64,000 bases of DNA from Moraxella lacunata (lineage in GTDB: Bacteria > Pseudomonadota > Gammaproteobacteria > Pseudomonadales > Moraxellaceae). How positions within the stretch are numbered: the first letter of the stretch is position 1; every line of letters starts with the position of its first letter. The translations under genes were made by a program, and so were the position numbers. Where the stretch lies: assembly GCF_900453205.1 (NCBI RefSeq), contig NZ_UGQU01000002.1:1-64000 (forward strand). The letters are read 5' to 3'. The notes under the pieces were generated by a model. The model was not told where the DNA came from. It worked only from the letters and a program-made list of their open reading frames with translations, and searched no databases. Shown here piece by piece: positions 34,575 through 43,387 of this stretch.

Positions 34575-35421
34575 ATGAATAAAAAACCGTATTTATGAAC
34601 GCAAATACAAAACCACCACCGCCACCAATGCACAAAACCCCAATCACAACAAACAAACAGCAATCTGTCCTCACAATCAAGATGGAGCGATAGAAGTAGC
34701 GAAATATATTGTTGATGAGATTAAGAGAAACGTAAAATCCCTGGTTGCTCAAAAAATTCGTTATCATAATACTGGAGAGATAGGAGCGGAATTACAAAGA
34801 GAGTTTGATAAGTCAAATGAGAGAATTGGCAAAATTAAAGACCCATTTGAATTCGGACAACCCATTCGTAACCCAGAAACCCAAAGAAACCCCATAATAT
34901 CGCTTAAATTATGGTATGACATGGTTGATACGAATAAGCCTTGGGATCATAAGTGGCAACTCGTACAGGATGATAGGTTTAACAAAAATAGCAAAATTAC
35001 TGTACATAGACCTTTAAGATCTAATAAGCCAAATTCCCCACTATCTAAAAGTCATTATCACAAATATAAAGATTATGATTATTTCTATGATGTATGGTCA
35101 AACATTCACTATGGCTATGTTGGGCTTAGTGTTGGGTTTTCCGAGCAGGCCTTACTGTCAGGATCTTGGGTGCAACAAGCTGGGAGTGATATTATATCTG
35201 CATTCAAAGAAAGAAGATTGCCAAGAGCAGATACCTTAGATGACAATACTGCAATGAAAATTGGCTTTGAGCTTTATAAAAAACGTGGTAAATTTGCTGA
35301 CAAATTAACCCCTGAAGATATATTGAAGATTTTGCATGACACAGATATCAGTAAAATGCCAGAATCAAAACAAATCCATTGGTGTAACAATCCAAGCAAT
35401 CCAAATAGGATTAAAAAATGA
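34575..35421 (+). pseudogene. Ntox44-type toxin effector, frameshifted near its 5' end
   Basis: An open frame from 34579 to 35421 encodes a toxin end: DGAIEVAKYIVDEIKRN (from 34681), WDHKWQL, then YDYFYDVWSNIHYGYVG and GFSEQALLSGSWVQQAGSD, which match the polymorphic toxin type 44 (Ntox44) pattern. The frame has no start until ATG 34921, which falls inside the domain. An ATG at 34575 is followed by an A6 tract (34581-34586); one A fewer would join it to the toxin frame. A second ATG at 34595 (proline-rich MNANTKPPPPPMHKTP) also runs into a stop before the domain. No clear Shine-Dalgarno is visible. So the gene is broken, whether by true frameshift, by slippage or by sequencing error. An immunity-like gene overlaps its stop. 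Confidence 0.65.
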
Positions 35422-35957
35422 AAAAATTAAATTTAGTAAAATTAATAAAGAAATATAAAAAAACTTCTTTTTTTATTTTTTGCATCATAACAATGTATTT
35501 ATACGTACAATTATCTATATTTTTTTACGATACAGTATTTGAAATACACAATAAAACAGGCAAACAAATTTCTTTCTCAAATTTTCAATACAAACATAAA
35601 AATGAAGATAGTTTTGATTTTGAAGATGAGGATGAATATAAAAGTTTTAAATATTATTATGACATAAAAAGGAATGGAAAATCAAAATCTTTCTTAAATC
35701 CAAAGTATCACCATGAACAAAATCAGGTTTACGTTTCTATTGAAACAAGATATGGCGGAAAAGATTTAACTAACAATAATATTTATGAACGTTTTCATGT
35801 AAATTTTTCTACAAAACCAATAGAAAATCATCAAAAACCCTCCTGTTCTTTTAAAATAGAAGTTTATTCTGACAGAACTGTGATAACACCAACCTATAAG
35901 CGATTTTGTAAAAAACCGATGTATAACTATGAGAATTTTAATCTTTATGATATTTAG
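35418..35957 (+). CDS. membrane-anchored protein, candidate immunity to the Ntox44-type toxin
   Basis: A 179-residue protein. The N-terminus is basic (KLIKKYKK), followed by one transmembrane segment (about residues 17-37, FFIFCIITMYLYVQLSIFF). The outer domain is rich in Lys, Tyr and Asp (DFEDEDEYKSFKYYYDIKR) and has two Cys near the end. It overlaps the toxin stop codon by an ATGA junction, the arrangement of an effector and its immunity partner. It has been kept intact although the toxin frame is disrupted. I do not recognise its family. Confidence 0.6.
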   Translation: MKKLNLVKLIKKYKKTSFFIFCIITMYLYVQLSIFFYDTVFEIHNKTGKQISFSNFQYKHKNEDSFDFEDEDEYKSFKYYYDIKRNGKSKSFLNPKYHHEQNQVYVSIETRYGGKDLTNNNIYERFHVNFSTKPIENHQKPSCSFKIEVYSDRTVITPTYKRFCKKPMYNYENFNLYDI

Positions 35958-35975
35958 GTGTGATATTTAGTATAA

Positions 35976-36078
35976 TAGACCTCTTGCGAAATTACGATTT
36001 TATTGAGCTTGTCAAAATTCTAAATCCAATAAAATCAAGGTTTGCAAGCCAAAATTTTTGAATTTCGCAAGAACTCTA
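35976..36078. repeat. 103-bp palindromic MITE-like element
   Basis: Ends are imperfect inverted repeats: TAGACCTCTTGCGAAATT on the left and its complement with two mismatches on the right. An inner pair GATTTTATTG / CAATAAAATC adds a second stem. No coding capacity. The ends resemble those of small elements mobilised by IS5- or IS630-type transposases, but none is present here. Confidence 0.6.
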
Positions 36079-36180
36079 ATACAAAACAGCCATAGCTCAT
36101 ATAGACAAACTGAGCAACTCTGTAATAACCATCTTCAATCAAAATTCACTCCCCTATATTCCTTAAGTCTCAAACAACAA

Positions 36181-36210
36181 AAAAGCCCAAACCTTTCGAT
36201 TTGGACTTTT
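36181..36210 (-). terminator. terminator after tRNA-Gly
   Basis: Stem AAAAGCCCAAA / TTTGGACTTTT (one mismatch, a G-U pair in RNA) with an eight-base loop, located just past the CCA end of the tRNA on the minus strand. Confidence 0.75.
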
Positions 36211-36217
36211 TAAAATT

Positions 36218-36293
36218 TGGAGCGGGAAACGAGATTCGAACTCGCGACCCCAACCTTGGCAAGGTTGTGCTCTACCAACTGAGCTATTCCCGC
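36218..36293 (-). tRNA. tRNA-Gly (anticodon GCC)
   Basis: Read on the minus strand it begins GCGGGAATAGCTCAGTTGGT, has the anticodon loop TTGCCAA in a CAACC/GGTTG stem, the T-arm GTTCGAATC and an acceptor stem closed by TTCCCGC followed by T and an encoded CCA. The 76-nt cloverleaf closes in all arms. Its 3' end faces the T6SS cargo region. Confidence 0.97.
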
Positions 36294-36415
36294 ATATCAG
36301 CATTCGCTGTATGGGTGCGTATTATATAGGATTTTTGGCAGACGTCAAGCACTTTTTTAAAAATTTTAAAAAAAAATTCAAAAAATTTTAGCCGTTATAA
36401 ATTTTTAAAAACAAA

Positions 36416-37903
36416 TCAACGACTTAGCACATCCAAAGTCACGCCCCACGACAGAAAGTTATCAATCTCATCAACAAGCCCCGTGAATAGCTTCTCTTTT
36501 TGCATGTCCAGCACCCAGTGTGTCGGACTGTACAGGGTGAATTTGATGTCGGATTTTTGGATGTCGGTGCGAGTGTGGTTAATCGCCACCGCCAAACGCA
36601 GTAGCAATGCCAGCTTGGTCATTCTGTCGGTGCTGATACTCATCAACGCCTTATGGTCGTTTGCGGTGATTCTTCGGCGATGGTAACGCACCATGCCTGC
36701 CAGTCTGGTCTGCTCCATCTGCGAAAAGCCTGCTATCTCGCCAAACTCCAAGATATACGCACTGTGGCGATGATAACTACTATGCCCGATACTCATGCCA
36801 ATCTCATGCAATAGTGACGAGCGTCTGAGCAGGTCATGGTCGTTTTGGTTTAACCCCAGTGGCTCTTTGGCGACATCAAAAAGCAGACGGGCGGTCTTGG
36901 CGACCCGTTTGGCTTGTTTTTTGTCCACATTAAACTTATCAATGAGCTTCATCACCCCACCATCACGGGCGTCATTACTGTCAAAACGTGAGAGCATGTC
37001 ATACATGACCCCTTCACGAAGAGCCCCATCAGAGTAGCTCATCGCCTTGACCCCAAAGGCTTCCATCACCGCCAGCAGTATCGCCACACCAGCAGGGAAA
37101 ATCGCCTTGCGATGAGCCTTGACCCCTTGTAAGTCAATGTTCTCAATATGCCAAGCATCTATCAAATGCTGTTTTAGAGCCAATACCGCCCCTTTGGTAA
37201 TCAGCCCATGCTTGATAAGTCCAAGCCCCGTCAACGCCCCAAGCACCGCCTTAATCGTCCCTGATGAGCCAATCACTCGCTCAAAGCCCATTTTCTGATA
37301 ACGCTTGATGTGCTGAGCCATCTCTTTTTTGGCAGAACGCATGGCATACCCAAAGGCTTCGTCATTTATCACGCCATTTTTAAAAAACTTCTGCGTAAAA
37401 CTCACCGCCCCCATCTGTGCCGACTCAGTCAGGAGCGACTGCCTGCCCTGTCCGATGATAAGCTCAGTTGAGCCACCGCCGATGTCAATGACAAACCGAA
37501 GCTCATCACTAGGGTTTGTGTTCGCCACGCCCAGATAGATAAGGCGAGCTTCTTCACGCCCTGAGATGACTTCAATGGGGCAGGGCAAAATCTGATTTGC
37601 CTTGGCAATAAACTCATCGCTGTTGGTCGCCTGTCTTAGGGTATTGGTCGCAACCACACGCAAACGCTCGCCTGCCACGTTATCTAAGCGACCCATAAAG
37701 CGAGACAAGCAGGCCAGCCCACGCTCTTGGGCGTCGGCACTTAGATGACCTTGCTCATCTAACCCTGCCCCCAATTGGACTTTTTCGGACATGGATGCAA
37801 TTTTTTTTAGCTCGCCATCTTTGACATAGGCGATTGCCATGTGAAAGCTGTTTGACCCCAAATCAATGGCACATAAGAGTTCATCATCGATGATACTTGA
37901 CAT
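36416..37903 (-). CDS. ppx: Ppx/GppA exopolyphosphatase
   Basis: A 495-residue polyphosphatase of the actin-like ASKHA fold. The phosphate-1 motif is CAIDLGSNSFHMAIA (about residues 11-25), the phosphate-2 region VIDIGGGSTELIIGQ (about 138-152), and the helical C-terminal domain has the HD-like LLHEIGMSIGHSSYHRHSAYI (about 363-383). It releases phosphate from polyphosphate chains (or pppGpp in the GppA branch). It follows the pho genes in the same direction with its own 197-base leader that has AAAGGACAGTT before the ATG. A 9-bp tandem repeat lies in that leader. Link with the phosphate regulon next to it is natural. Confidence 0.92.
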   Translation of the reverse strand: MSSIIDDELLCAIDLGSNSFHMAIAYVKDGELKKIASMSEKVQLGAGLDEQGHLSADAQERGLACLSRFMGRLDNVAGERLRVVATNTLRQATNSDEFIAKANQILPCPIEVISGREEARLIYLGVANTNPSDELRFVIDIGGGSTELIIGQGRQSLLTESAQMGAVSFTQKFFKNGVINDEAFGYAMRSAKKEMAQHIKRYQKMGFERVIGSSGTIKAVLGALTGLGLIKHGLITKGAVLALKQHLIDAWHIENIDLQGVKAHRKAIFPAGVAILLAVMEAFGVKAMSYSDGALREGVMYDMLSRFDSNDARDGGVMKLIDKFNVDKKQAKRVAKTARLLFDVAKEPLGLNQNDHDLLRRSSLLHEIGMSIGHSSYHRHSAYILEFGEIAGFSQMEQTRLAGMVRYHRRRITANDHKALMSISTDRMTKLALLLRLAVAINHTRTDIQKSDIKFTLYSPTHWVLDMQKEKLFTGLVDEIDNFLSWGVTLDVLSR

Positions 37904-37964
37904 AACTGTCCTTTGGCTGTGTGACTAAGTGGATAAAAAGGATAAAATTGTCAGATTGATTTTA

Positions 37965-38004
37965 AAAGGTTTAGAAGGTTTAGAAGGTTTAGAAGGATTT
38001 TAAA
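37965..38004. repeat. 9-bp tandem repeat in the ppx leader
   Basis: GGTTTAGAA repeated three times and flanked by degenerate copies (AAAAGGTTT...GGATTTTAAAA). It sits about 65-100 bases upstream of ppx. Unit number could vary by slippage. Confidence 0.75.
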
Positions 38005-38100
38005 ATTTGGTGTTATCAATATCTGCACACCCATATTTAATATGTTTTTAACATATTTTTAAAAAACCCTAAATCATGGTCACGCCCAATTTTAAAATCA

Positions 38101-39327
38101 TCAAACCAACCGCTCTTTGGGAAATAGGATTTTAAAGGTAGAGCCTTGACCCAGCACCGAATCAATATGCAAGCTCGCCCCATGTTTGTGCAGAACATGC
38201 TTGACAATGGCAAGCCCAAGCCCCGTCCCACCCGTGGCACGAGAACGCCCACTATCCACCCGATAAAACCGCTCGGTCAGGCGTGCCAAATGCGTCTCTT
38301 CAATGCCAATGCCATTATCGGCAATACTCAGCAGTCCGCCATCTGATGTCTCTTCCCACAAAATGCTAATCTCGCCCTGCCTGCCTGTCTCGGTGCTGTC
38401 TGTAGGCGTGTATTTCATGGCGTTGATGACAAGATTTAAAATGGCACTGTATAAATATTTCTCAATGCCTAACACATGACGCTCGGTGTCTAAGTGTATG
38501 TCTAACAAATGCCCGAACTCTTTGTTGGTCGCACGGGCATCATCAAAGACCTGCATGAGCAGTCGGGGCATGTCCACCGCCACTTGTTGCTCACTGTCAT
38601 CATGTTCTAGTCGTGACAACATGAGCAGGTCATTGACTAAGTTATTCATCCGCCGTGCTTGCTCACTCATCAAGGCAAAGCCCCGTTGCCATTTGGGTTC
38701 TAGGCTTGGGGCGTTTGAGAATGTCTCAATATAGCCCATCAGCACCGTCAAAGGCGTTCGCATTTCGTGCGACACATTGCCCACGAAGTCGGTTCGCATT
38801 TGTTCTAGATGATGAATGTAGGTGTGATTGGCGACGGTCAAAAGCACGTGGTTGTGGGCGTTATTAATCCTAGCGAGCGTGACCTTATAAATCTCGACAC
38901 GGTAAATCTGCCCAAAAAACTCAAAGGCTTGTTTGGCGGATTTGGCGGTAGGCTCGGCAGGTTTGGCGGTATTGGTCAGTTTGACAGATTGATAAATGGC
39001 GTGAAAAATATCAGGGAATTTTTCCAAAAATTCATGATTTAAAATCAGCGATGACACCTTAGCACCGATGATGGGCTTATCCACATAAGCGGTCAAGATA
39101 AACAGTGCCGATGAGTTATGCCACACTATCTGTTCATGCTCGTCTAATATCATCAGCATGTCATCGGACGATTCTAATATCTGATAAAAATCATCGGATA
39201 AATCAGGGGCTGTACCCAACTTTATATTGACAGCCTTTGCATTGACAGCCGATGACTGACCGACAACATCTGCCGTCGTGTCTGTCTTATCAAGCCCTTT
39301 CTTATCAAGCCCTTTATCGTCCAACAT
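38101..39327 (-). CDS. phoR: PhoR sensor histidine kinase, without visible membrane segment
   Basis: A 408-residue histidine kinase downstream of phoB. It has a PAS-like sensor region (FYQILESSDDMLMILDEHEQ, about residues 46-65), a HisKA dimerisation helix with the phospho-acceptor His in VSHEMRTPLTVLMGY (His near 188), and an ATPase domain with N-box (LILNVINAMKYTP-like NLVINAMKYTP), G1 DNGIGIEETH and G2 GGTGLGLAIVKHV. PhoR usually begins with one or two transmembrane helices; here the N-terminus is instead a charged stretch (LDDKGLDKKGLDKTD), with no hydrophobic segment and no room upstream. It would therefore be soluble or docked through PstSCAB-PhoU. The 54-base gap to phoB fits an operon. 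Confidence 0.9.
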   Translation of the reverse strand: MLDDKGLDKKGLDKTDTTADVVGQSSAVNAKAVNIKLGTAPDLSDDFYQILESSDDMLMILDEHEQIVWHNSSALFILTAYVDKPIIGAKVSSLILNHEFLEKFPDIFHAIYQSVKLTNTAKPAEPTAKSAKQAFEFFGQIYRVEIYKVTLARINNAHNHVLLTVANHTYIHHLEQMRTDFVGNVSHEMRTPLTVLMGYIETFSNAPSLEPKWQRGFALMSEQARRMNNLVNDLLMLSRLEHDDSEQQVAVDMPRLLMQVFDDARATNKEFGHLLDIHLDTERHVLGIEKYLYSAILNLVINAMKYTPTDSTETGRQGEISILWEETSDGGLLSIADNGIGIEETHLARLTERFYRVDSGRSRATGGTGLGLAIVKHVLHKHGASLHIDSVLGQGSTFKILFPKERLV

Positions 39328-39381
39328 GAAACTTGCCTTGCTTTTGTTATATCATTTTGAATTTTCAAATATTTTTATTAA

Positions 39382-40062
39382 TCATTGATTAGAAAACCGA
39401 TAACCCGTCCCACGCACTGTCTGAATCAGCCCATCCACGCCATGCGGGGCAAGCACCCTACGCAAACGGCGGATATGCACGTCAATGGTACGCTCATCAA
39501 TGTACACATTACCGCCCCACACATGGTCTAATATCTGACTGCGGCTGTACACTCGCTCAGGATGGGTCATGAAAAATTTTAACAGCTTATACTCAGTGCT
39601 GCTGACCGCCACAGGCGACTCAGCGACCGAGACACGCTGACTTTTGTCATCAAGGCACAGCTCGCCCACGCTGAGCACTTTATCGGTTGGCATACTACGG
39701 CGTAACACCGCCTTGACACGGCTAACCAGCTCTTTGGTGCTAAATGGCTTGGTCATGTAATCATCCGCCCCAGCATCTAGCCCCAGTACTTTGTTGTCTT
39801 CTTCGCCTTTGGCGGTCAGCATGATGATGGGAATGTCATCGGTACTGCTGTCTTTTTTGAGCAAGCGACAAAAATCCAACCCCGATGTGCCTTGGGGCAA
39901 CATCCAATCCAATATCATCAAATCAGGGCGAGCATCCACAATCTGACGATGAGCCGTCTTGACATCATACGCCGACACCGTCTCAAAATCCGCCATCTGT
40001 AACGTCGTAGCAATCAGTTCGTTAATGGCAGGTTCGTCTTCAACGATTAAAATGGTAGGCAT
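39382..40062 (-). CDS. phoB: PhoB response regulator
   Basis: A 226-residue OmpR-type regulator. The receiver domain begins MPTILIVEDEPAINELI, with the phospho-Asp in DLMILDWMLPQG (near residue 53) and the conserved Lys in MTKPFSTKELVSRV (near 105). The winged-helix DNA-binding domain has LDHVWGGNVYIDERTIDVHI and LRRVLAPHG near the end. The start at 40062 follows AAGGAAACCC by five bases and is the usual PhoB start; a longer frame upstream is hydrophobic and not expected. PhoB binds Pho boxes such as the one at 45971. Confidence 0.95.
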   Translation of the reverse strand: MPTILIVEDEPAINELIATTLQMADFETVSAYDVKTAHRQIVDARPDLMILDWMLPQGTSGLDFCRLLKKDSSTDDIPIIMLTAKGEEDNKVLGLDAGADDYMTKPFSTKELVSRVKAVLRRSMPTDKVLSVGELCLDDKSQRVSVAESPVAVSSTEYKLLKFFMTHPERVYSRSQILDHVWGGNVYIDERTIDVHIRRLRRVLAPHGVDGLIQTVRGTGYRFSNQ

Positions 40063-40170
40063 GGGTTTCCTTAATTTACACAACAGCCCATACAGGGCAT
40101 TGCCAAAAAATAACAATACTATAACAATAACACAAAACATCACAAAAGTGGGTAACTATTTGCAACCACC

Positions 40171-40842
40171 CTACTCCCCCACAACATCACGCACCACACT
40201 CATCTCGCTATGGCGAATGTCCGTACCGCTACTGGTATAGATGGCAAGCTCCGCCACGTTACGGGCATGGTCGCCCACCCGCTCCAACGCTCGTAACACC
40301 CACAGCGTGTGCATAATCTCGGACGACTTTATCTCATCTTTGTCCTGCAACCCTGCCAAAAGCTCGCCATACTCGCTATCCACCAATTCGTCCATCTGCA
40401 TGACATCAAAAGCAAAACGGCTATCGTGGTTATTAAAGGCTTCCAGAGCGTCCAGCATCATCATACGCACATTGTCGGCAAGGGTGTGGACGTTGGCATG
40501 AATGGGCGTGTCATATAGGGCAATGCGAGCGATTTTTACCGCTTCATCGCCAATCCGTTCAAGGTCAATCACCGCCTTACTCATGCTCATGATATACCGC
40601 AAACCCACCGCCGTGGGCTGACGCATGGCAACAAGTTTGACCACCTTATCATCAAGCTGTCTTTCATGGTCATTGATTGTCTTGTCCGACTCAATGACCG
40701 CCCGTGCCAGCTCCTTGTCGCCATCGGATAGGGCTTTGATGGCTTTACCGACATTACTGACTGCCAAATTGCCCATCGTTAGGAGCAACTCTTTGGCAGC
40801 GGTTAATTCGTGGTCGTAGGATTTTGAGGTGTGTTTATCCAT
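40171..40842 (-). CDS. phoU: PhoU, phosphate signalling regulator
   Basis: A 223-residue PhoU made of two three-helix bundles, each with the metal-binding pattern: LERIGDEAVKIA in the first (about residues 85-96) and LERVGDHARNVAELAIY in the second (about 190-206). PhoU joins the PstSCAB transporter to PhoR and holds the kinase in its phosphatase state when phosphate is plentiful. The ATG at 40842 gives MDKHTSKSYDHELTAAKE; an upstream TTG would add four residues only. Its position between pstB and phoB is typical. Confidence 0.94.
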   Translation of the reverse strand: MDKHTSKSYDHELTAAKELLLTMGNLAVSNVGKAIKALSDGDKELARAVIESDKTINDHERQLDDKVVKLVAMRQPTAVGLRYIMSMSKAVIDLERIGDEAVKIARIALYDTPIHANVHTLADNVRMMMLDALEAFNNHDSRFAFDVMQMDELVDSEYGELLAGLQDKDEIKSSEIMHTLWVLRALERVGDHARNVAELAIYTSSGTDIRHSEMSVVRDVVGE

Positions 40843-40962
40843 TATTTTTTCCAAATTTTAATTAAAAATTATCGGCATTGTTAATTGTATTTTTTAAAAA
40901 ATCATTTAAAAAATCATTTTTTAAAGTTAAATTTTTATAATCAGTATTTAAATAAAAACAAA

Positions 40963-41838
40963 TCAACCATACCGCCCTGTAATATAATCTTCGGTGGCCT
41001 TTTGTTTGGGATTGGTAAATATCTCTTTGGTCTCGCCCATTTCAATCATATCACCCAAATACATATAAACGGTATAATCAGAACACCGTGCCGCTTGTTG
41101 CATATTGTGCGTAACAATGGCAATGGTATAATCTTCTTTTAAATCATCAATCAAATCTTCAATCGCCCCTGTGCTAATCGGGTCAAGGGCAGACGTTGGC
41201 TCATCAAGTAGCAAAACTTCGGGGCGGGTTGCCACGGCACGGGCGATACATAGGCGTTGCTGTTGTCCGCCTGATAAGGACAACCCTGACGCTTTTAGCT
41301 TATCCTTGACTTCATTCCATAGGGCAGACTTTTTTAATGCCCACTCCACCCTGTCGTCCATCTCGGATTTTGAGAGTTTTTCATACAGTTTTACCCCAAA
41401 GGCGACATTGTCATAAATGGACATTGGAAATGGCGTGGGCTTTTGGAACACCATGCCCACTCTGGCACGGAGTAAGTTCACGTCCACCGATTTATCCAAA
41501 ATATTCTCGCCATCTAGGATAATCTGCCCGTCCGCTCTCATGCCTTGATACAAATCATACATTCTATTAAACGTGCGAAGTAAGGTGGATTTGCCACAGC
41601 CTGAAGGTCCGATAAAGGCGGTTACTTTTTTGTCGGCAATGTCTAAATTGATGCCTTTTAGGGCTTTAAAATCACCATAATAAAAGTCCAATTCACGCAC
41701 CGACATTTTTGGCACGATGACTTTGTCGGTTTGGCGGATATGGTTATCCACAATGGGGGCGTTTAGGGTCATAAAATCCGCCTGATAATTGGTAAATGAA
41801 GTATGGGTTTGGGTGGGTTTTTCTAATAACGCTGACAT
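40963..41838 (-). CDS. pstB: PstB, phosphate ABC transporter ATPase
   Basis: A 291-residue ATPase. Walker A is [10 protein letters not shown] (about residues 77-86), the Q-loop is [20 protein letters not shown] (about 131-150), the ABC signature is [18 protein letters not shown] (about 195-212), Walker B is [12 protein letters not shown] (about 219-230) and the switch His is in VTHNMQQA. The N-terminal 45 residues ([15 protein letters not shown]...) are longer than in E. coli PstB and probably flexible. It powers high-affinity phosphate import through PstC and PstA. Confidence 0.96.
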   Translation of the reverse strand: MSALLEKPTQTHTSFTNYQADFMTLNAPIVDNHIRQTDKVIVPKMSVRELDFYYGDFKALKGINLDIADKKVTAFIGPSGCGKSTLLRTFNRMYDLYQGMRADGQIILDGENILDKSVDVNLLRARVGMVFQKPTPFPMSIYDNVAFGVKLYEKLSKSEMDDRVEWALKKSALWNEVKDKLKASGLSLSGGQQQRLCIARAVATRPEVLLLDEPTSALDPISTGAIEDLIDDLKEDYTIAIVTHNMQQAARCSDYTVYMYLGDMIEMGETKEIFTNPKQKATEDYITGRYG

Positions 41839-41902
41839 GGGATTTTTCCTAATGGATAATTAAACTTTTGGTATTGTTAATTCAATCTACCTTTGGGTGG
41901 AT

Positions 41903-41975
41903 TTGTAGAGGCAAATTGCAATTTGCCCTTTATTGGATTTTGATAATTGGGCGAATGTGATTCGCCCCTACACGT
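41903..41975. repeat. REP-like inverted repeat between pstA and pstB
   Basis: TTGTAGAGGCAAATTGCAAT on one side and GGGCGAATGTGATTCGCCCC plus TACA on the other; each arm is itself palindromic. Similar TGTAGGGG/GGGCGAAT pieces recur at about 42972-43012, 43069-43090 and 43340-43365, so it is a dispersed family. Confidence 0.55.
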
Positions 41976-42024
41976 CCAATTTTTCAAATATATATTTATT
42001 AAGCAATGCTAAATTTTAAAATAC

Positions 42025-42942
42025 TTATTTATATTCCTTACCGCCAATAAATCTTGCCAAGACATTTAATGATAAGACAGCAAGGGTAATCAAGAGTGCC
42101 GCCGACCACGCCAATTTATTCCAAGTCATATCAGGATTCATGGAGAATTGATAAATCGTATTTGGCAAATTGGCAATTGTTTGGCTCATGTCCATGCTAA
42201 AATACAAGTTATTTAAAGCGGTGAACAGTAGCGGAGCGGTCTCACCTGTGATACGAGCAAAGGCAAGCAGTACGCCTGTAATCACGCCTGCTTTGGCGGA
42301 TTTTAGGGTAACGTGTCCCACGAGCTTGTACTTAGGCGTGCCTAGGGCGTAGGCGGATTCTCGTAGGGTATTTGGCACAAGGGCGAGCATATTCTCGGTG
42401 GTACGCACGACCACAGGAATGACGATCAGAGCCAAAGCGGTCGCCCCTGCCCAGCCCGAAAAACCCCGACCGCCCGACACCATCAGAGCATAGACAAACA
42501 GACCGATGACGATACTCGGAGCAGACAGCAAAATGTCATTTAAAAAACGGGTAACACCGCCAAGCGTCCGCCCAAATTTGCCATCATTATCGGCAAATTC
42601 CGCCAGATAAATCCCTGCCATGAGTCCCACGGGCGTGCCGATAAACAGTCCCGAGAAAGCAAGCATTGCCGAACCAACAATGGCGTTTTTGAGACCGCCC
42701 ACGGTGGCAGGGGGCGGGGTGTTGGCGGTAAAAATGGGCAATTCCATAAAGCCTGTCGCCCCACGAGAAAACAGCGTAATCAAAATCCAAACAAGCCAAA
42801 ACAGCCCAAACACCATCGCTGACATGGTAAAGCCGATGCCAAGGGCGTTTTTGAATTTGCGTTTTTGGTACAACGTGCCATTCATCCGCTCATGGAATTT
42901 GGGCGTTGGGGCAGTTGGCTTTTCGTGCGTGAGTGTGGTCAT
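42025..42942 (-). CDS. pstA: PstA, phosphate ABC transporter permease
   Basis: A 305-residue inner-membrane permease with about six transmembrane helices. The first begins near residue 34 (GIGFTMSAMVFGLFWLVWIL). The cytoplasmic loop that contacts PstB is GTPKYKLVGHVTLKSAKAGV (EAA-like, about 199-218), followed by GVLLAFARITGETAPLLFTA. The conserved Arg and Glu of the permease core (ARITGETAP) are present. It lies between pstC and pstB with 186 to 445 bases on either side, wider than usual, all repeat-filled. Confidence 0.94.
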   Translation of the reverse strand: MTTLTHEKPTAPTPKFHERMNGTLYQKRKFKNALGIGFTMSAMVFGLFWLVWILITLFSRGATGFMELPIFTANTPPPATVGGLKNAIVGSAMLAFSGLFIGTPVGLMAGIYLAEFADNDGKFGRTLGGVTRFLNDILLSAPSIVIGLFVYALMVSGGRGFSGWAGATALALIVIPVVVRTTENMLALVPNTLRESAYALGTPKYKLVGHVTLKSAKAGVITGVLLAFARITGETAPLLFTALNNLYFSMDMSQTIANLPNTIYQFSMNPDMTWNKLAWSAALLITLAVLSLNVLARFIGGKEYK

Positions 42943-43387
42943 GATAACCTTCTTTTAACCTTTGGGGTTGGTGATGTATTTATTTGGGCGAATAAATTTC
43001 GCCTACAATTTTAAATTACATGGTTTTAATATTTTGTCATTGTCAATCAATACCGCCTTTGAACGGATTTGTAGGGGAAAATTACCTTTTCCTATCTAAA
43101 TTATTTATGCAACGCATTTATTTTTTGGCGTTTTATTTGTCTTTACAAATTTATAATTTAAAAAGGCATTTAATTAAACAAATTAAATTTTTGGTATTGT
43201 TAATTGAGTATACTTTTCTAGAAAGCCGTTCGTGGTGAGCTTGTCGAACCATAACGGTTTTCCTAGACTTCGACAAGCTCAGTCCGAACGGAAAACCTTA
43301 AAATCTATCTTTATTTAACAATACCAAATTTTTTAAATTTGGGCGAATAAATTACCCCTACAACTTTAAAATACACAAAGCGTTTAA
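42943..43387. repeat. repeat-filled gap between pstC and pstA, with a REP-like hairpin
   Basis: The 445 bases have no gene. The strongest feature is CCGTTCGTGGTGAGCTTGTC (43227) paired with TTCGACAAGCTCAGTCCGAA (43270), a stem of about 23 bp around 20 bases. Smaller GGGCGAATAAATT pieces flank it. The hairpin inside a transporter operon may stabilise or attenuate mRNA. Confidence 0.65.

Noticed and set aside
34525-34767. Minus-strand open frame of 80 codons across the broken toxin region
   Set aside because: It is antisense to the Ntox44-type frame, has no Shine-Dalgarno and no family features.
39382-40143. Longer PhoB with a hydrophobic N-terminus (start 40143)
   Set aside because: The receiver domain starts at MPTILIVEDE with a good Shine-Dalgarno; response regulators of this type have no membrane segment.
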